Positions 5,314 to 12,562 of a stretch of DNA of 14,048 nucleotides are shown here, in pieces. The notes beneath the pieces were generated by a model. It was not told where the DNA came from. It searched no databases and was given only the letters and a program-made list of their open reading frames with translations. The stretch is taken from NCBI GenBank assembly GCA_023486985.1, contig JAMDEM010000019.1, positions 1 through 14,048 of the forward strand, in the 5' to 3' direction. The stretch comes from Bacillota bacterium. Its GTDB lineage: Bacteria; Vulcanimicrobiota; JAMDEM01. How positions within the stretch are numbered: position 1 is the first letter of the stretch; each line of letters begins with the position of its first letter. Position numbers and translations under genes: made by a program.

Positions 5314-7434
5314 TTATTGTATGAAAATTTTAATTTTTACCTGCCACTCTTTGTTTTTACCAAGAGTAAACTTCCAGTTCGGAAGCAGTGTTGAAGCCTG
5401 GTAAACCCTTTCAAATCCTGCCTCAGACTGTGATATTGTTTCAAGAGGCAGCATCCAGAGACTGCAGGGAATCTCCATGCCGAGGTTAATATCTATATTT
5501 CTTATGCCGTCTTTTACGGCAAAATCTTTTATATTTTCAAGAGCGGCGGTGCTGTCAAGGGGCGTCTTTAGACCGCCGCAGATATAAAATGAATTTTTAT
5601 CATTGCCGCTTAAGAAACTGAAATTAAATTCCGGAGAAAACCAGAGTTTTATAGTGTTTTCCGATAAATTTTTAATTTTGTATTCAACCGTAAAGGCAGG
5701 CTCGCCGCTTGTTAAATTAATCTTCTTTTCAACTCTTACCGGCACAAAGCTTTCATCTATCCAGACATGTCCGTTGCGGCTTAAAGTCAGCTCTGCTTTG
5801 GATTCATCGTTCTTTAAATCATACTGGTAGAGCTGATTGACAAAATCACCCTGTTCCCTGTAAAGGGTGTCACGGAATGACTCCAAAGTTACGGAAGGAT
5901 GGAAGAAATGGTCAAGGAGGGATACACGCCTGTACCAGTCGTAATTCAGGAATTTTTCAAGCCCTTTTTCCTTTGACTTTACCATTTCGTGAATGCTTAC
6001 CAGCCCTTCATCTTTTTTCTCTTCCATGCCTGCCAGCTCCCGGATTTTTTTATGATAAATTTCCTCTCTCCGGGAAAGGGAGTTGCAGAGGTTTGCAGGC
6101 TTTATCTTATAATCCAGTTCAAAAAGATATCCCCCCTGATGGGGACCGAGGTAAAGATTTATTTTATCGGAATTGATAAGAATTTCAGATTTTCCGTCCA
6201 GGTCAAAATCTATTGTTTCTGCATGAATAAAGGGTTTTTCGCTGTGAGTTTCATTGTCGGCAATTCTTTCTGCGGCAATTAAGTGTTCATAAACGGCGGT
6301 TCTGATGTGGTTTAGATAAATTCCTCCAAAAACGCCGTGCCAGTACCCGCAATTACACTGCCCCTGCCAGAGCTCTTTGAGGGCGTCATGTTTCGTCACG
6401 CCCTTCATTTTTTCCACTTTATGGCTTACCAGTAAAGCTTTCTTCTGCATGTTATTGGCTTCAGGATACTTGGCAAGAAAGTTTCTCCAGAAACCGCCTT
6501 TTAAGAAATTTTCATATTCTTCCCATTTGCCCGCGGCTTTTACTTCAGCCAGAACTTTTTGAAATTCTTTGCCGGCCGGAGCAGGCAGAGCCCATTCCAG
6601 CATTTCAAAATATGAGGCGGTGGGAAGATAGATTCTTCCAGCCGGAGGGTGTTTTTCCATGTATTCCGAGAAGGTAATAAGTTTTATCCAGCTTGAATTT
6701 TCTTCCAGCATTTTGAAAAACCGCTCAAGCCATTTTTCTTCAAAAGAAGTTTTATAGGTTCCGGGCCAGACTCCGAATTTTTCACCGTCATCAGCAAAGA
6801 CAGCAATGAGGTTTCCTTCCTCTGTTGCAGCAGAGGCAAGAAATTCCAGGGTTTTCTCCGGCTCCTTAAAAGGTATTAAATGGCGCAGTTGATAGCTTAT
6901 GGGAAAAATGTAAAGAGGCAAACCCTGCTCTTCGGTTATGTAATATCCAAAGATTCCTGAAGGTTCCAGTCCTGCATACCTGAAATGAGCTTCATCAAGT
7001 ATGGTGTATTTTACGCCCCCTTCAGCCATGGGTTTCGCCAGCTGGGGCTCCCAGACTCTTTCCGCTGTCCACATTCCTTTTGCTTTATAGCCGGTGTATT
7101 TTTCAATTGTCCGGGTAAGCAGTTTTATCTGCCCTATTTTATCGTGATCATGAATGTTCGGCAGAATCGGCTCATAGTAAGCTCCTGTGAGAATCTCCAC
7201 CTGGGAGCGCTTTACAAGAGCAGCAAGTTTCCTAATCCATTCTTCATGTTTTTTCAAAAGATAATCCCAAAGCGGACCTGAATAATGCATGCTTATTTTA
7301 ATGGCGGGATGTGCTTCCAGCAGTTCAATGAAGGGCAGGTACGACTTTTTATAGGCGTCCTCAAAGACTGATTCAAAATTGCCTACCGGCTGGTGATTGT
7401 GAATGCCGAGAGTAAAATATATTGATTTCGCCAT
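5314..7434 (-). CDS. GH57 family 4-alpha-glucanotransferase / alpha-amylase-like enzyme
   Basis: This is a 706-residue cytoplasmic enzyme with no signal peptide. It aligns from memory along its length with the Thermococcus litoralis 4-alpha-glucanotransferase (659 residues). The fold opens with LGIHNHQPVGNF (residues 9-20). The catalytic nucleophile is Glu125 in TAERVWEP, and the acid/base Asp is 215 or 216 in FADDGEKFGVWPG. YWHGVFGGIYLNHIR (near residue 370) marks the end of the catalytic region. The C-terminal half, with SIHEM, DHFFHPSVTLE and QSEAGFERVYQ, matches the accessory beta domain of that family (DUF1925/DUF1926). Family members transfer or hydrolyse alpha-1,4-glucan segments, so maltodextrin or glycogen remodelling is likely. 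The start at 7434 follows AGAAGGAG, which overlaps the stop of the CNNM gene 15 bases upstream, so it is probably the last gene of that operon. Confidence 0.9.
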   Translation of the reverse strand: MAKSIYFTLGIHNHQPVGNFESVFEDAYKKSYLPFIELLEAHPAIKISMHYSGPLWDYLLKKHEEWIRKLAALVKRSQVEILTGAYYEPILPNIHDHDKIGQIKLLTRTIEKYTGYKAKGMWTAERVWEPQLAKPMAEGGVKYTILDEAHFRYAGLEPSGIFGYYITEEQGLPLYIFPISYQLRHLIPFKEPEKTLEFLASAATEEGNLIAVFADDGEKFGVWPGTYKTSFEEKWLERFFKMLEENSSWIKLITFSEYMEKHPPAGRIYLPTASYFEMLEWALPAPAGKEFQKVLAEVKAAGKWEEYENFLKGGFWRNFLAKYPEANNMQKKALLVSHKVEKMKGVTKHDALKELWQGQCNCGYWHGVFGGIYLNHIRTAVYEHLIAAERIADNETHSEKPFIHAETIDFDLDGKSEILINSDKINLYLGPHQGGYLFELDYKIKPANLCNSLSRREEIYHKKIRELAGMEEKKDEGLVSIHEMVKSKEKGLEKFLNYDWYRRVSLLDHFFHPSVTLESFRDTLYREQGDFVNQLYQYDLKNDESKAELTLSRNGHVWIDESFVPVRVEKKINLTSGEPAFTVEYKIKNLSENTIKLWFSPEFNFSFLSGNDKNSFYICGGLKTPLDSTAALENIKDFAVKDGIRNIDINLGMEIPCSLWMLPLETISQSEAGFERVYQASTLLPNWKFTLGKNKEWQVKIKIFIQ

Positions 7435-7449
7435 ACATCTCTTCTCCTT

Positions 7450-8721
7450 CTAATTCTCCTTCTTTTTCAATATTAATCTTGTAATCCTCTGCCTGTGAAC
7501 TTTTTCTACCGTTATCATAAGGTTGTCTATTTCCACATTTTCGCCCTGAGTTGGCACCCTGCCAAGTATTCCATAGACCTGTCCGCCGATGGTTTCAAAT
7601 TCTTCAGCTGAGAGGTTGGCATCCACAAGGTCGTTTACATCCTCAATAATCATTTTTGCGTCAACCGAGTAGCTTCCGTCTTCAAGTTTCTCCACAGGAG
7701 GCATTGATTTGTCATATTCATCGGCTATCTCTCCCACGATTTCCTCTATTAGGTCTTCAATGGTTATCAAGCCGGCGGTTCCGCCAAATTCGTCCACCAC
7801 TATTGCCATGGAGATTTTATCCTTCTGCATCTCTTTTAAAAGATCGTCAACTTTTTTGGAATCGGGGATAAAGAAAGGTTTATGGAGAATGTCTTTAAGA
7901 GGCACATCAGTTTTTTTATCTTTTAGGATAACCAGGAGATCTCTTATATTGACAACCCCGATGATGTTGTCAATTGAGTTGTCATATACGGGAATTTTTG
8001 AAAAACCATGCTGGATGGAAGTATCAAGAACGCGGGAGATGCTTGAATTTGCCTCCAGGCAAATCATGTCAATTCTTGGTTTCATTACTTCGCGGGCAAT
8101 TGTATCGCCGAATTCAAAGATGCTGTGGATCATTTCTTTTTCTTCCTCTTCAAGCACGCCCTGCTCCTGTCCTACATTTACCATTTCTCTGATTTCTTCC
8201 TCGGTTACTATTTCCACGCCGTGTTTCACATTGCCGCCCAGGAGCTTCACAAAAGGGTTGGTTATGAATACAAAAAAGCTGACGATAGGGTAGGTGACTT
8301 TATCAATTATATTGATGGCTCCGGCTGCACTGGAAAGTATTGTTTCAGGTTTCTGAGCGGCAATTCGTCTTGGCACTATCTCCACCATGACCAGAATTAT
8401 GAATGTCAGAACCAGCGTGCTTAGAGCCACGGCAAGACGGTGGTCAATGTATATCCCCAGGAAGTTGTCAGCCCAGTAGGCGGCAATTGAATCTGCCGCA
8501 AGAATTAAGGCTGTTGTCCAGACCAGCATTGAGGTAAGCACTCTTGATCTTTCTGAGACCAGTTTCTCAAGGATTTTTGCTTTTTTAGAGCCTTCCCTGG
8601 CATATTGCTTTATTTTTATCCGGTTAGTTGCAATAACGGCAATTTCAACCGCTCCAAGGAGTGTTGTAAGCATCAAAAGCACGAATATTGTTGCAAAAAT
8701 TTCTATCTGCGAGATTACCAA
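7450..8721 (-). CDS. CNNM/CorC (HlyC) family membrane protein with CBS pair
   Basis: This is a 423-residue protein. I chose a TTG start at 8721: AGGGAGG lies 7 bases before it, it falls 14 bases after the preceding stop, and it places the first membrane helix near residue 6. A longer reading to 8904 would lie within dgkA and add 61 non-homologous residues. The DUF21 membrane domain covers about 1-190, with helices near 6-30, 62-82, 96-115 and 137-160. A CBS-domain pair spans about 212-335 (EVMKPRIDM, GFSKIPVYD, IVVDEFGGTAG, IEDLIEEIVGEI). The CorC/HlyC C-terminal domain is about 345-420. Family members are linked to magnesium or other cation efflux and respond to nucleotides through CBS domains; the old 'hemolysin' name is not evidence of toxicity. 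Placement just after ybeY and dgkA is a recurrent bacterial arrangement. Confidence 0.9.
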   Translation of the reverse strand: MVISQIEIFATIFVLLMLTTLLGAVEIAVIATNRIKIKQYAREGSKKAKILEKLVSERSRVLTSMLVWTTALILAADSIAAYWADNFLGIYIDHRLAVALSTLVLTFIILVMVEIVPRRIAAQKPETILSSAAGAINIIDKVTYPIVSFFVFITNPFVKLLGGNVKHGVEIVTEEEIREMVNVGQEQGVLEEEEKEMIHSIFEFGDTIAREVMKPRIDMICLEANSSISRVLDTSIQHGFSKIPVYDNSIDNIIGVVNIRDLLVILKDKKTDVPLKDILHKPFFIPDSKKVDDLLKEMQKDKISMAIVVDEFGGTAGLITIEDLIEEIVGEIADEYDKSMPPVEKLEDGSYSVDAKMIIEDVNDLVDANLSAEEFETIGGQVYGILGRVPTQGENVEIDNLMITVEKVHRQRITRLILKKKEN

Positions 8722-8735
8722 GAAAAAGCCTCCCT

Positions 8736-9446
8736 TTAATAACTTGCAAATATTACAAAAACCAGCAAACTTACCAGAATGCCTATCAAGGCGCCGAGTA
8801 TAACTTCTATCCACCGGTGGATATTTGCCTCTATTCTGCTCTGCGCCACAAGAATTGCTACGAGAAAGGCAAGAAAAGTGGCAATTGTATTTTTGGTTAT
8901 GCATAAAATTGCCGTGCTGGCTCCAAAAGCAACCGCCGCATGTCCGCTTACCAGACCGCCCCTTGTAAAAGTTCCCTTTCCGCCGAGAACTTTTGCAACC
9001 GCCACCAGCAGGATAATTACGAAAATCATTATAAATACAAGATGAGAGGGCTCACTTTTTATTTTGTTGAAGACTTCAAGATAAAAAGGCTTTTTAAAAG
9101 CTTCTATGATAATCAGGTAGGCAACGACAAGAGCATTAAGGCAGGTTATAAGTACGCCTCCGGCTGCCACATCTTTGGCAATCTTTGCCAGGGGATGATG
9201 GGAAAGAGTAAGAAGATTTACTATTGCTTCAATTGCTGTGTTCACCATTTCTGCCAAAATGACAAGCGTTATGGCGAAGAATATCATCAGTATTTCAAAT
9301 CTGTCCAGCTTTAAAAGGAGGGTAAGAATCAGGATGAAGATGGCAACAGAGAAGTGAATTTTCAAGCTTCTTTCTGTTTTGAAGGCGTAAACAATCCCGT
9401 CAATCGCGTAATTTATGCTTTCGGTAATCTTTTTCGGATACTTCAT
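8736..9446 (-). CDS. diacylglycerol/undecaprenol kinase fused to a PAP2 phosphatase domain
   Basis: This is a 236-residue membrane protein. Residues 1-110 are a DgkA-type kinase: AFKTERSLKIH, then EMVNTAIEAIVNLL with Glu66, Asn69 and Glu73, and KIAKDVAAGGVL with Lys91-Asp92. The Asp usual four residues after the catalytic Glu is Asn77. Residues 135-236 are a PAP2 domain: KGTFTRGG, VSGHAAVAFG with His169, and SRIEANIHRWIE with Arg204 and His210. Compared with canonical PAP2 motifs, PSGH reads VSGH and the final Asp is Glu214, so activity should not be assumed. In Gram-positives, DgkA acts as an undecaprenol kinase. The fused domain could remove phosphate from the same or a related lipid. The start overlaps the ybeY stop (ATGA). 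The domain calls are solid; substrate is inference. Confidence 0.88.
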   Translation of the reverse strand: MKYPKKITESINYAIDGIVYAFKTERSLKIHFSVAIFILILTLLLKLDRFEILMIFFAITLVILAEMVNTAIEAIVNLLTLSHHPLAKIAKDVAAGGVLITCLNALVVAYLIIIEAFKKPFYLEVFNKIKSEPSHLVFIMIFVIILLVAVAKVLGGKGTFTRGGLVSGHAAVAFGASTAILCITKNTIATFLAFLVAILVAQSRIEANIHRWIEVILGALIGILVSLLVFVIFASY

Positions 9447-9874
9447 CGGACTGAACCCGTTAAGTCAAGCTTTGAAATTATAGCCCTGGCTCTTTTCATC
9501 ATGAGGTTTGATTTTTCTTTTGTTTTATCAGAATAACCAAGAAGGTGAAGGAAGCCATGGACCAAAAGAAAGGCAATTTCATGCTCAGCTGGATGATTAA
9601 AATCAGATGCCTGGGCTAGCGCTCTTTCTGCGGAGATTACAATGTCACCCAGAAGACGGGGGTCTTCCATAGGAAAGGCAAGCACATCAGTGGGGGAATC
9701 AATGCCGCGATATTTTTTATTAAGTTTTTGTATGAATTGGTCCCCTGTAAAGAGGATGCTTAGCTCCCCTTCCGAGTCTGCGTTTTCCTCCGCGGGGGCA
9801 GTTTTAATAACGGAGTTAACAAGTTTTCGGCTGATTCGTATTTTTTTCTGATTATTGCGAATGGATATTTTCAT
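9443..9874 (-). CDS. ybeY: YbeY-like endoribonuclease / rRNA maturation factor
   Basis: This is a 143-residue protein with the family landmarks: NKKYRGIDSPTDVLAFP (Arg56 is the conserved RNA-site arginine), LLGDIVIS, and the metal motif HGFLHLLGYSD. YbeY normally binds zinc through HX3HX5H. Here His106 and His110 are intact, but the third position, residue 116, is Asp. Asp is a known third zinc ligand in some other metzincin-like enzymes, so metal binding is still plausible. YbeY processes 16S rRNA 3' ends and takes part in ribosome quality control. Length is near the usual 150. It starts at ATG 9874, overlapping the pgpH stop by 4 bases, and overlaps the next gene by 4 bases, so coupled translation is likely. 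Confidence 0.92.
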   Translation of the reverse strand: MKISIRNNQKKIRISRKLVNSVIKTAPAEENADSEGELSILFTGDQFIQKLNKKYRGIDSPTDVLAFPMEDPRLLGDIVISAERALAQASDFNHPAEHEIAFLLVHGFLHLLGYSDKTKEKSNLMMKRARAIISKLDLTGSVR

Positions 9875-11997
9875 ATTTCTTTTTTGGGCAGGGTGAATAC
9901 TTTTCCTCCCCTGGCTTGCTTTATCATCTCCGTGTCAATTTTTTCCGGGTATTCAATTCTGGTGTGGAACATCCTGTTAAGGGTTTTAACAAATGAATTT
10001 ACAATATCGCTTATATTTCTGAAACTAAGGTCGCATTCATCAAGCTGGCCGTCAGAAAGTATTTCCTTTACAATGCGCCTTGCCAGATTTTCCAGTTTAT
10101 TGGGATTTGGAGACTGCAGGCTTCTTGAAGCTGCCTCGATTGCGTCAGCCAGCATAACTATGGCAGTTTCCTTGGACTGCGGCTTGGGACCGTCATACCG
10201 GAAATCTTCTTCCGAGAAATCCTCCTTTTTAGAAAGTATTGCCTGATGATAGAAATATGAAACCAGGCTGGCTCCGTGGTGCTCCGCTATCATGTCTATA
10301 ATAGGCTGTGGAAGATGGTATTGTTTGGCAAGTTCCATGCCGTCTTTTACATGAGATGTTATGATAAGTGTGCTTAAAGACGGATTAACTTTATCATGAG
10401 GGTTGTCTCCCCCCAGCTGATTTTCCACAAAAAAGTAAGGTCTTTTAACTTTGCCGATATCATGGTAATAAGCTCCCACTCTTGCCAGGAGAGAATCAGC
10501 CCCTACAGCATGGGCAGCTCCTTCGGCAAGATTTGCCACGATGACGCTGTGATGATAAGTGCCGGGTGCTTCAACCAGAAGCTTTTGCATCAGCGGCTCC
10601 GATGGGTTAGATATTTCAAGTAATTTTATATGAGTGGTAATTCCAAAGAAATTTTCCAGAACCGGCAGCAGGCCGATTGCCAGCAGTCCCGAAGTGACTC
10701 CGTTTATTGCACCATAAACAAAGCAGTTGTAAAGCATGACAAGTGGCTCCTCGCCTTTAACAAGGCTGAAGACAAATATTGCAAGAATATTGGCAAGAAA
10801 GACAAGGACACCGGCCCATATTAATTGCGACCACTTTGATACCTTGCTTACGGAGAAAACTGCAGCAAATCCTGTTATCATGGCAACAACGGCATAGTTT
10901 ACTTCTCCGGTAATCATTCCCACCAGAATACCTAATATTCCTGTTGCCAGAAGGGCGAGCCTGAAATCAAGAAGAATTGTGATAAGCATTGATGCCGCTG
11001 CTACAGGCGCCCAGTAGCCTGAACCTGAAATGGCGGGCAGAAATTTTGACATGCCTGTTGTTAAAACTATAATCAAAGCAAGAAGAAAAAGAAGCTTGGT
11101 GCTTCTCAGGATTGGAGGCTGGTAAAGGGCAAGATAGGCAAGGATGAGGAGTATTATTGTTAAAATAAGAAGGCTGATTCCCGCCAGCCCGGGAAGGTTT
11201 ATGCCTGGCCTGAATATGCCGATAGCCTGAAGGGTGGCAAGGTGTTTCGGGGTAATAACATCCCCTTTTCTGACGATAATCTGCCCCTTGACAATAACAG
11301 TTTTTACGTCGTTCACGCTTTGCATTTTTTCCTGCTGTCTTTTTGTCGTCTCCGCTATATCGGAAACCATGTTTGGCTGAATTACTCCAATGGTTAGCTC
11401 AACGACAGCCACTCTCAGGATTTCAGGCATGGAGATGGTTTTTGCCAGCTCCGTTACTCCCTTTTTTGCTATATCAATATTTTCTTCTTTTATTTCTTTT
11501 CCCATTATACGGCTTAAAATATGCTTGCAGATTATCTCCACCTGGGAAAGAGTTGCCGGATTAAGAGAAAGAAGTATTTCTTTGGATTTTTCCGAAAGAG
11601 TGCCGGGAAGCTTTGTTTTAAGAAGAGCTGCAGCCTTTTCATTTTCAAGGGTTTTGTGTGCCTGAATTTTTCTTAATGTTTCAAAGGCGCCGGTCATTTT
11701 ATTGTCAGAATCAGTAATTCTGTTAAAATCCATGTTGTATACGGTGGGCACGGTATTGGCAGCTTTTATTTTTGCTTCTCTGGTTGCCTCTTCATCGAGA
11801 ATCTCAACTGTCTGGGGGGCTTCTATATCTTTCGGGCTTACCTCCCCGACTTTAAGGGGGGCAGAAGGCAGAAATTTGAAGGAAAGAATTATTACAAGGC
11901 TTAAGAACAAAAATAGAAAAAGAGCAATATGAGTGGCTGTTCTGTTCCTGCCTATGTTTTGTTTTATCCTTATAATATTTTCCCATTTACTGACCAC
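9871..11997 (-). CDS. pgpH: 7TM-HD phosphohydrolase, PgpH/YqfF type (c-di-AMP phosphodiesterase family)
   Basis: This is a 708-residue protein starting at GTG 11997, with AGAAGG about 7 bases upstream. A single helix (about 22-42) is followed by a 220-residue extracytoplasmic 7TMR-HDED region (about 48-262, including VIVKGQIIVRKGDVIT). Seven helices follow at about 266-450. A cytoplasmic HD domain (about 466-650) carries His482/483 in GTYHHSV, His512-Asp513 in YYHDIGK, His549 in ITSHVKDG, His573/574 in AEHHG and Asp618 in MLADAIEAA, the complete HD metal set. Characterised members hydrolyse cyclic di-AMP to pApA, which suggests c-di-AMP signalling in this organism; no cyclase is in the window. 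Length and architecture match the Firmicutes proteins. It overlaps ybeY, as in the conserved yqfF-ybeY pair. Confidence 0.94.
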   Translation of the reverse strand: MVSKWENIIRIKQNIGRNRTATHIALFLFLFLSLVIILSFKFLPSAPLKVGEVSPKDIEAPQTVEILDEEATREAKIKAANTVPTVYNMDFNRITDSDNKMTGAFETLRKIQAHKTLENEKAAALLKTKLPGTLSEKSKEILLSLNPATLSQVEIICKHILSRIMGKEIKEENIDIAKKGVTELAKTISMPEILRVAVVELTIGVIQPNMVSDIAETTKRQQEKMQSVNDVKTVIVKGQIIVRKGDVITPKHLATLQAIGIFRPGINLPGLAGISLLILTIILLILAYLALYQPPILRSTKLLFLLALIIVLTTGMSKFLPAISGSGYWAPVAAASMLITILLDFRLALLATGILGILVGMITGEVNYAVVAMITGFAAVFSVSKVSKWSQLIWAGVLVFLANILAIFVFSLVKGEEPLVMLYNCFVYGAINGVTSGLLAIGLLPVLENFFGITTHIKLLEISNPSEPLMQKLLVEAPGTYHHSVIVANLAEGAAHAVGADSLLARVGAYYHDIGKVKRPYFFVENQLGGDNPHDKVNPSLSTLIITSHVKDGMELAKQYHLPQPIIDMIAEHHGASLVSYFYHQAILSKKEDFSEEDFRYDGPKPQSKETAIVMLADAIEAASRSLQSPNPNKLENLARRIVKEILSDGQLDECDLSFRNISDIVNSFVKTLNRMFHTRIEYPEKIDTEMIKQARGGKVFTLPKKEI

Positions 11998-12012
11998 TTA
12001 AAAACCTTCTTT

Positions 12013-12051
12013 AACAAAGATAAAGAGAAGCCTTTTAAGCGGCTTCTCCTT
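12013..12051 (-). terminator. hairpin terminator/attenuator between rpsU and pgpH
   Basis: Read on the minus strand, GAGAAGCC (12048-12041) pairs perfectly with GGCTTCTC (12032-12025) around an 8-base loop. The stem can extend through A-T and G-T pairs to about 11 bp and runs into TTTATCTTTGTT. It starts about 9 bases after the rpsU stop and ends only about 15 bases before the pgpH start. No separate promoter for pgpH is visible, so partial read-through would set the high rpsU to low pgpH ratio. Confidence 0.7.
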
Positions 12052-12059
12052 GTAATTTC

Positions 12060-12233
12060 CTAGCTTGATCTTCTCTTTCTAGCCATTTCCGATTTCTTTT
12101 TTCTTTTTACGCTGGGTTTAACATAATGCTCGCGCTTCTTGATTTCAGCCAATACACCAGCTCTCTGGCACTGCCTTCTAAACCGCCTAAGTGCAGAGTC
12201 TAGTGATTCGTTTTCTCCAACTCTTGTTTCCAC
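12060..12233 (-). CDS. rpsU: 30S ribosomal protein bS21
   Basis: This is a 57-residue, very basic protein: METRVGENESLDSALRRF at the start, then REHYVKPSVKRKKK and a lysine/arginine-rich tail. It matches bS21 over its whole length. bS21 sits near the anti-Shine-Dalgarno end of 16S rRNA and assists initiation. The start must be GTG at 12233, because an in-frame TGA lies just upstream. GGAGGGGGTG ends about 7 bases before it. The leader immediately upstream (CACCTC, then GGAGGGGGTG) can pair with this site. It is the head of the minus-strand operon, followed by a terminator-like hairpin. Confidence 0.95.
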   Translation of the reverse strand: METRVGENESLDSALRRFRRQCQRAGVLAEIKKREHYVKPSVKRKKKSEMARKRRSS

Positions 12234-12284
12234 TTGAATTCACCCCCTCCATTCGAGGTGACCCCTATTAAATATTATCGTGTT

Positions 12285-12313
12285 AGTATAAGTTCTAGCC
12301 CGGGGTATAAAAA
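12285..12313 (-). promoter_or_regulatory. possible promoter for rpsU
   Basis: On the minus strand, TTTTTA (12313-12308), 17 bases and TATACT (12290-12285) precede the rpsU start by about 50 bases. The -10 is good and the -35 weak. A second AT-rich candidate, TAATAT, lies a few bases further on at about 12275, so the exact site is uncertain. Confidence 0.3.
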
Positions 12314-12381
12314 CCCTCTAAATTTTCCGCTTCGCTTAATTCATTAAGGAAATCAGGGTTTTGAATTCCCTTGCTTCGCTT

Positions 12382-12460
12382 CCCCTTTTAATAAAGGGGG
12401 TGAAGGGGATTCCGTAAAACCCGTTGCGAGGCTGCTTCGTTTCACTCGCAATGACATTTT
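12382..12460. repeat. palindromic dispersed-repeat block between alr and rpsU
   Basis: CCCCTTT (12382-12388) pairs with AAAGGGG (12393-12399). TTGCGAG (12424-12430) pairs with CTCGCAA (12445-12451). The minus-strand sequence AAAATGTCATTGCGAG (12460-12445) is identical to 1650-1665. These are the same kinds of REP-like units as in the 1585-2144 island. Together with copy B they fill most of the 327-base gap between rpsU and alr. Frames of 74 and 86 codons open here on the minus strand, but they translate repeats and are not credible genes. Confidence 0.6.
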
Positions 12461-12478
12461 CACAGCTTCTCGAAACCC

Positions 12479-12562
12479 TTCGACCAACCCCTTTTGGGCG
12501 AGTACCCCGGCCCACACTAAAGTGCGGGTATCCCCTAATGCTGGATCGGTCGGGACGCACCT
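12479..12562 (+). repeat. dispersed structured repeat, copy B
   Basis: This is the second full copy of the element at 2021-2103, in opposite orientation. It starts TTCGACC and ends TCGGTCGGGACGCACCT. The stem CCCACAC-TAAA-GTGCGGG matches the corresponding stem of copy A. Its last bases overlap the TAG stop of alr (12563-12561), so the insertion or expansion border lies exactly at the gene end. Confidence 0.65.

Noticed and set aside
8722..8904. N-terminal extension of the CNNM protein by 61 residues.
   Set aside because: It would run through the dgkA-PAP2 coding region in another frame, lacks family similarity, and a well-placed AGGGAGG supports the TTG at 8721.
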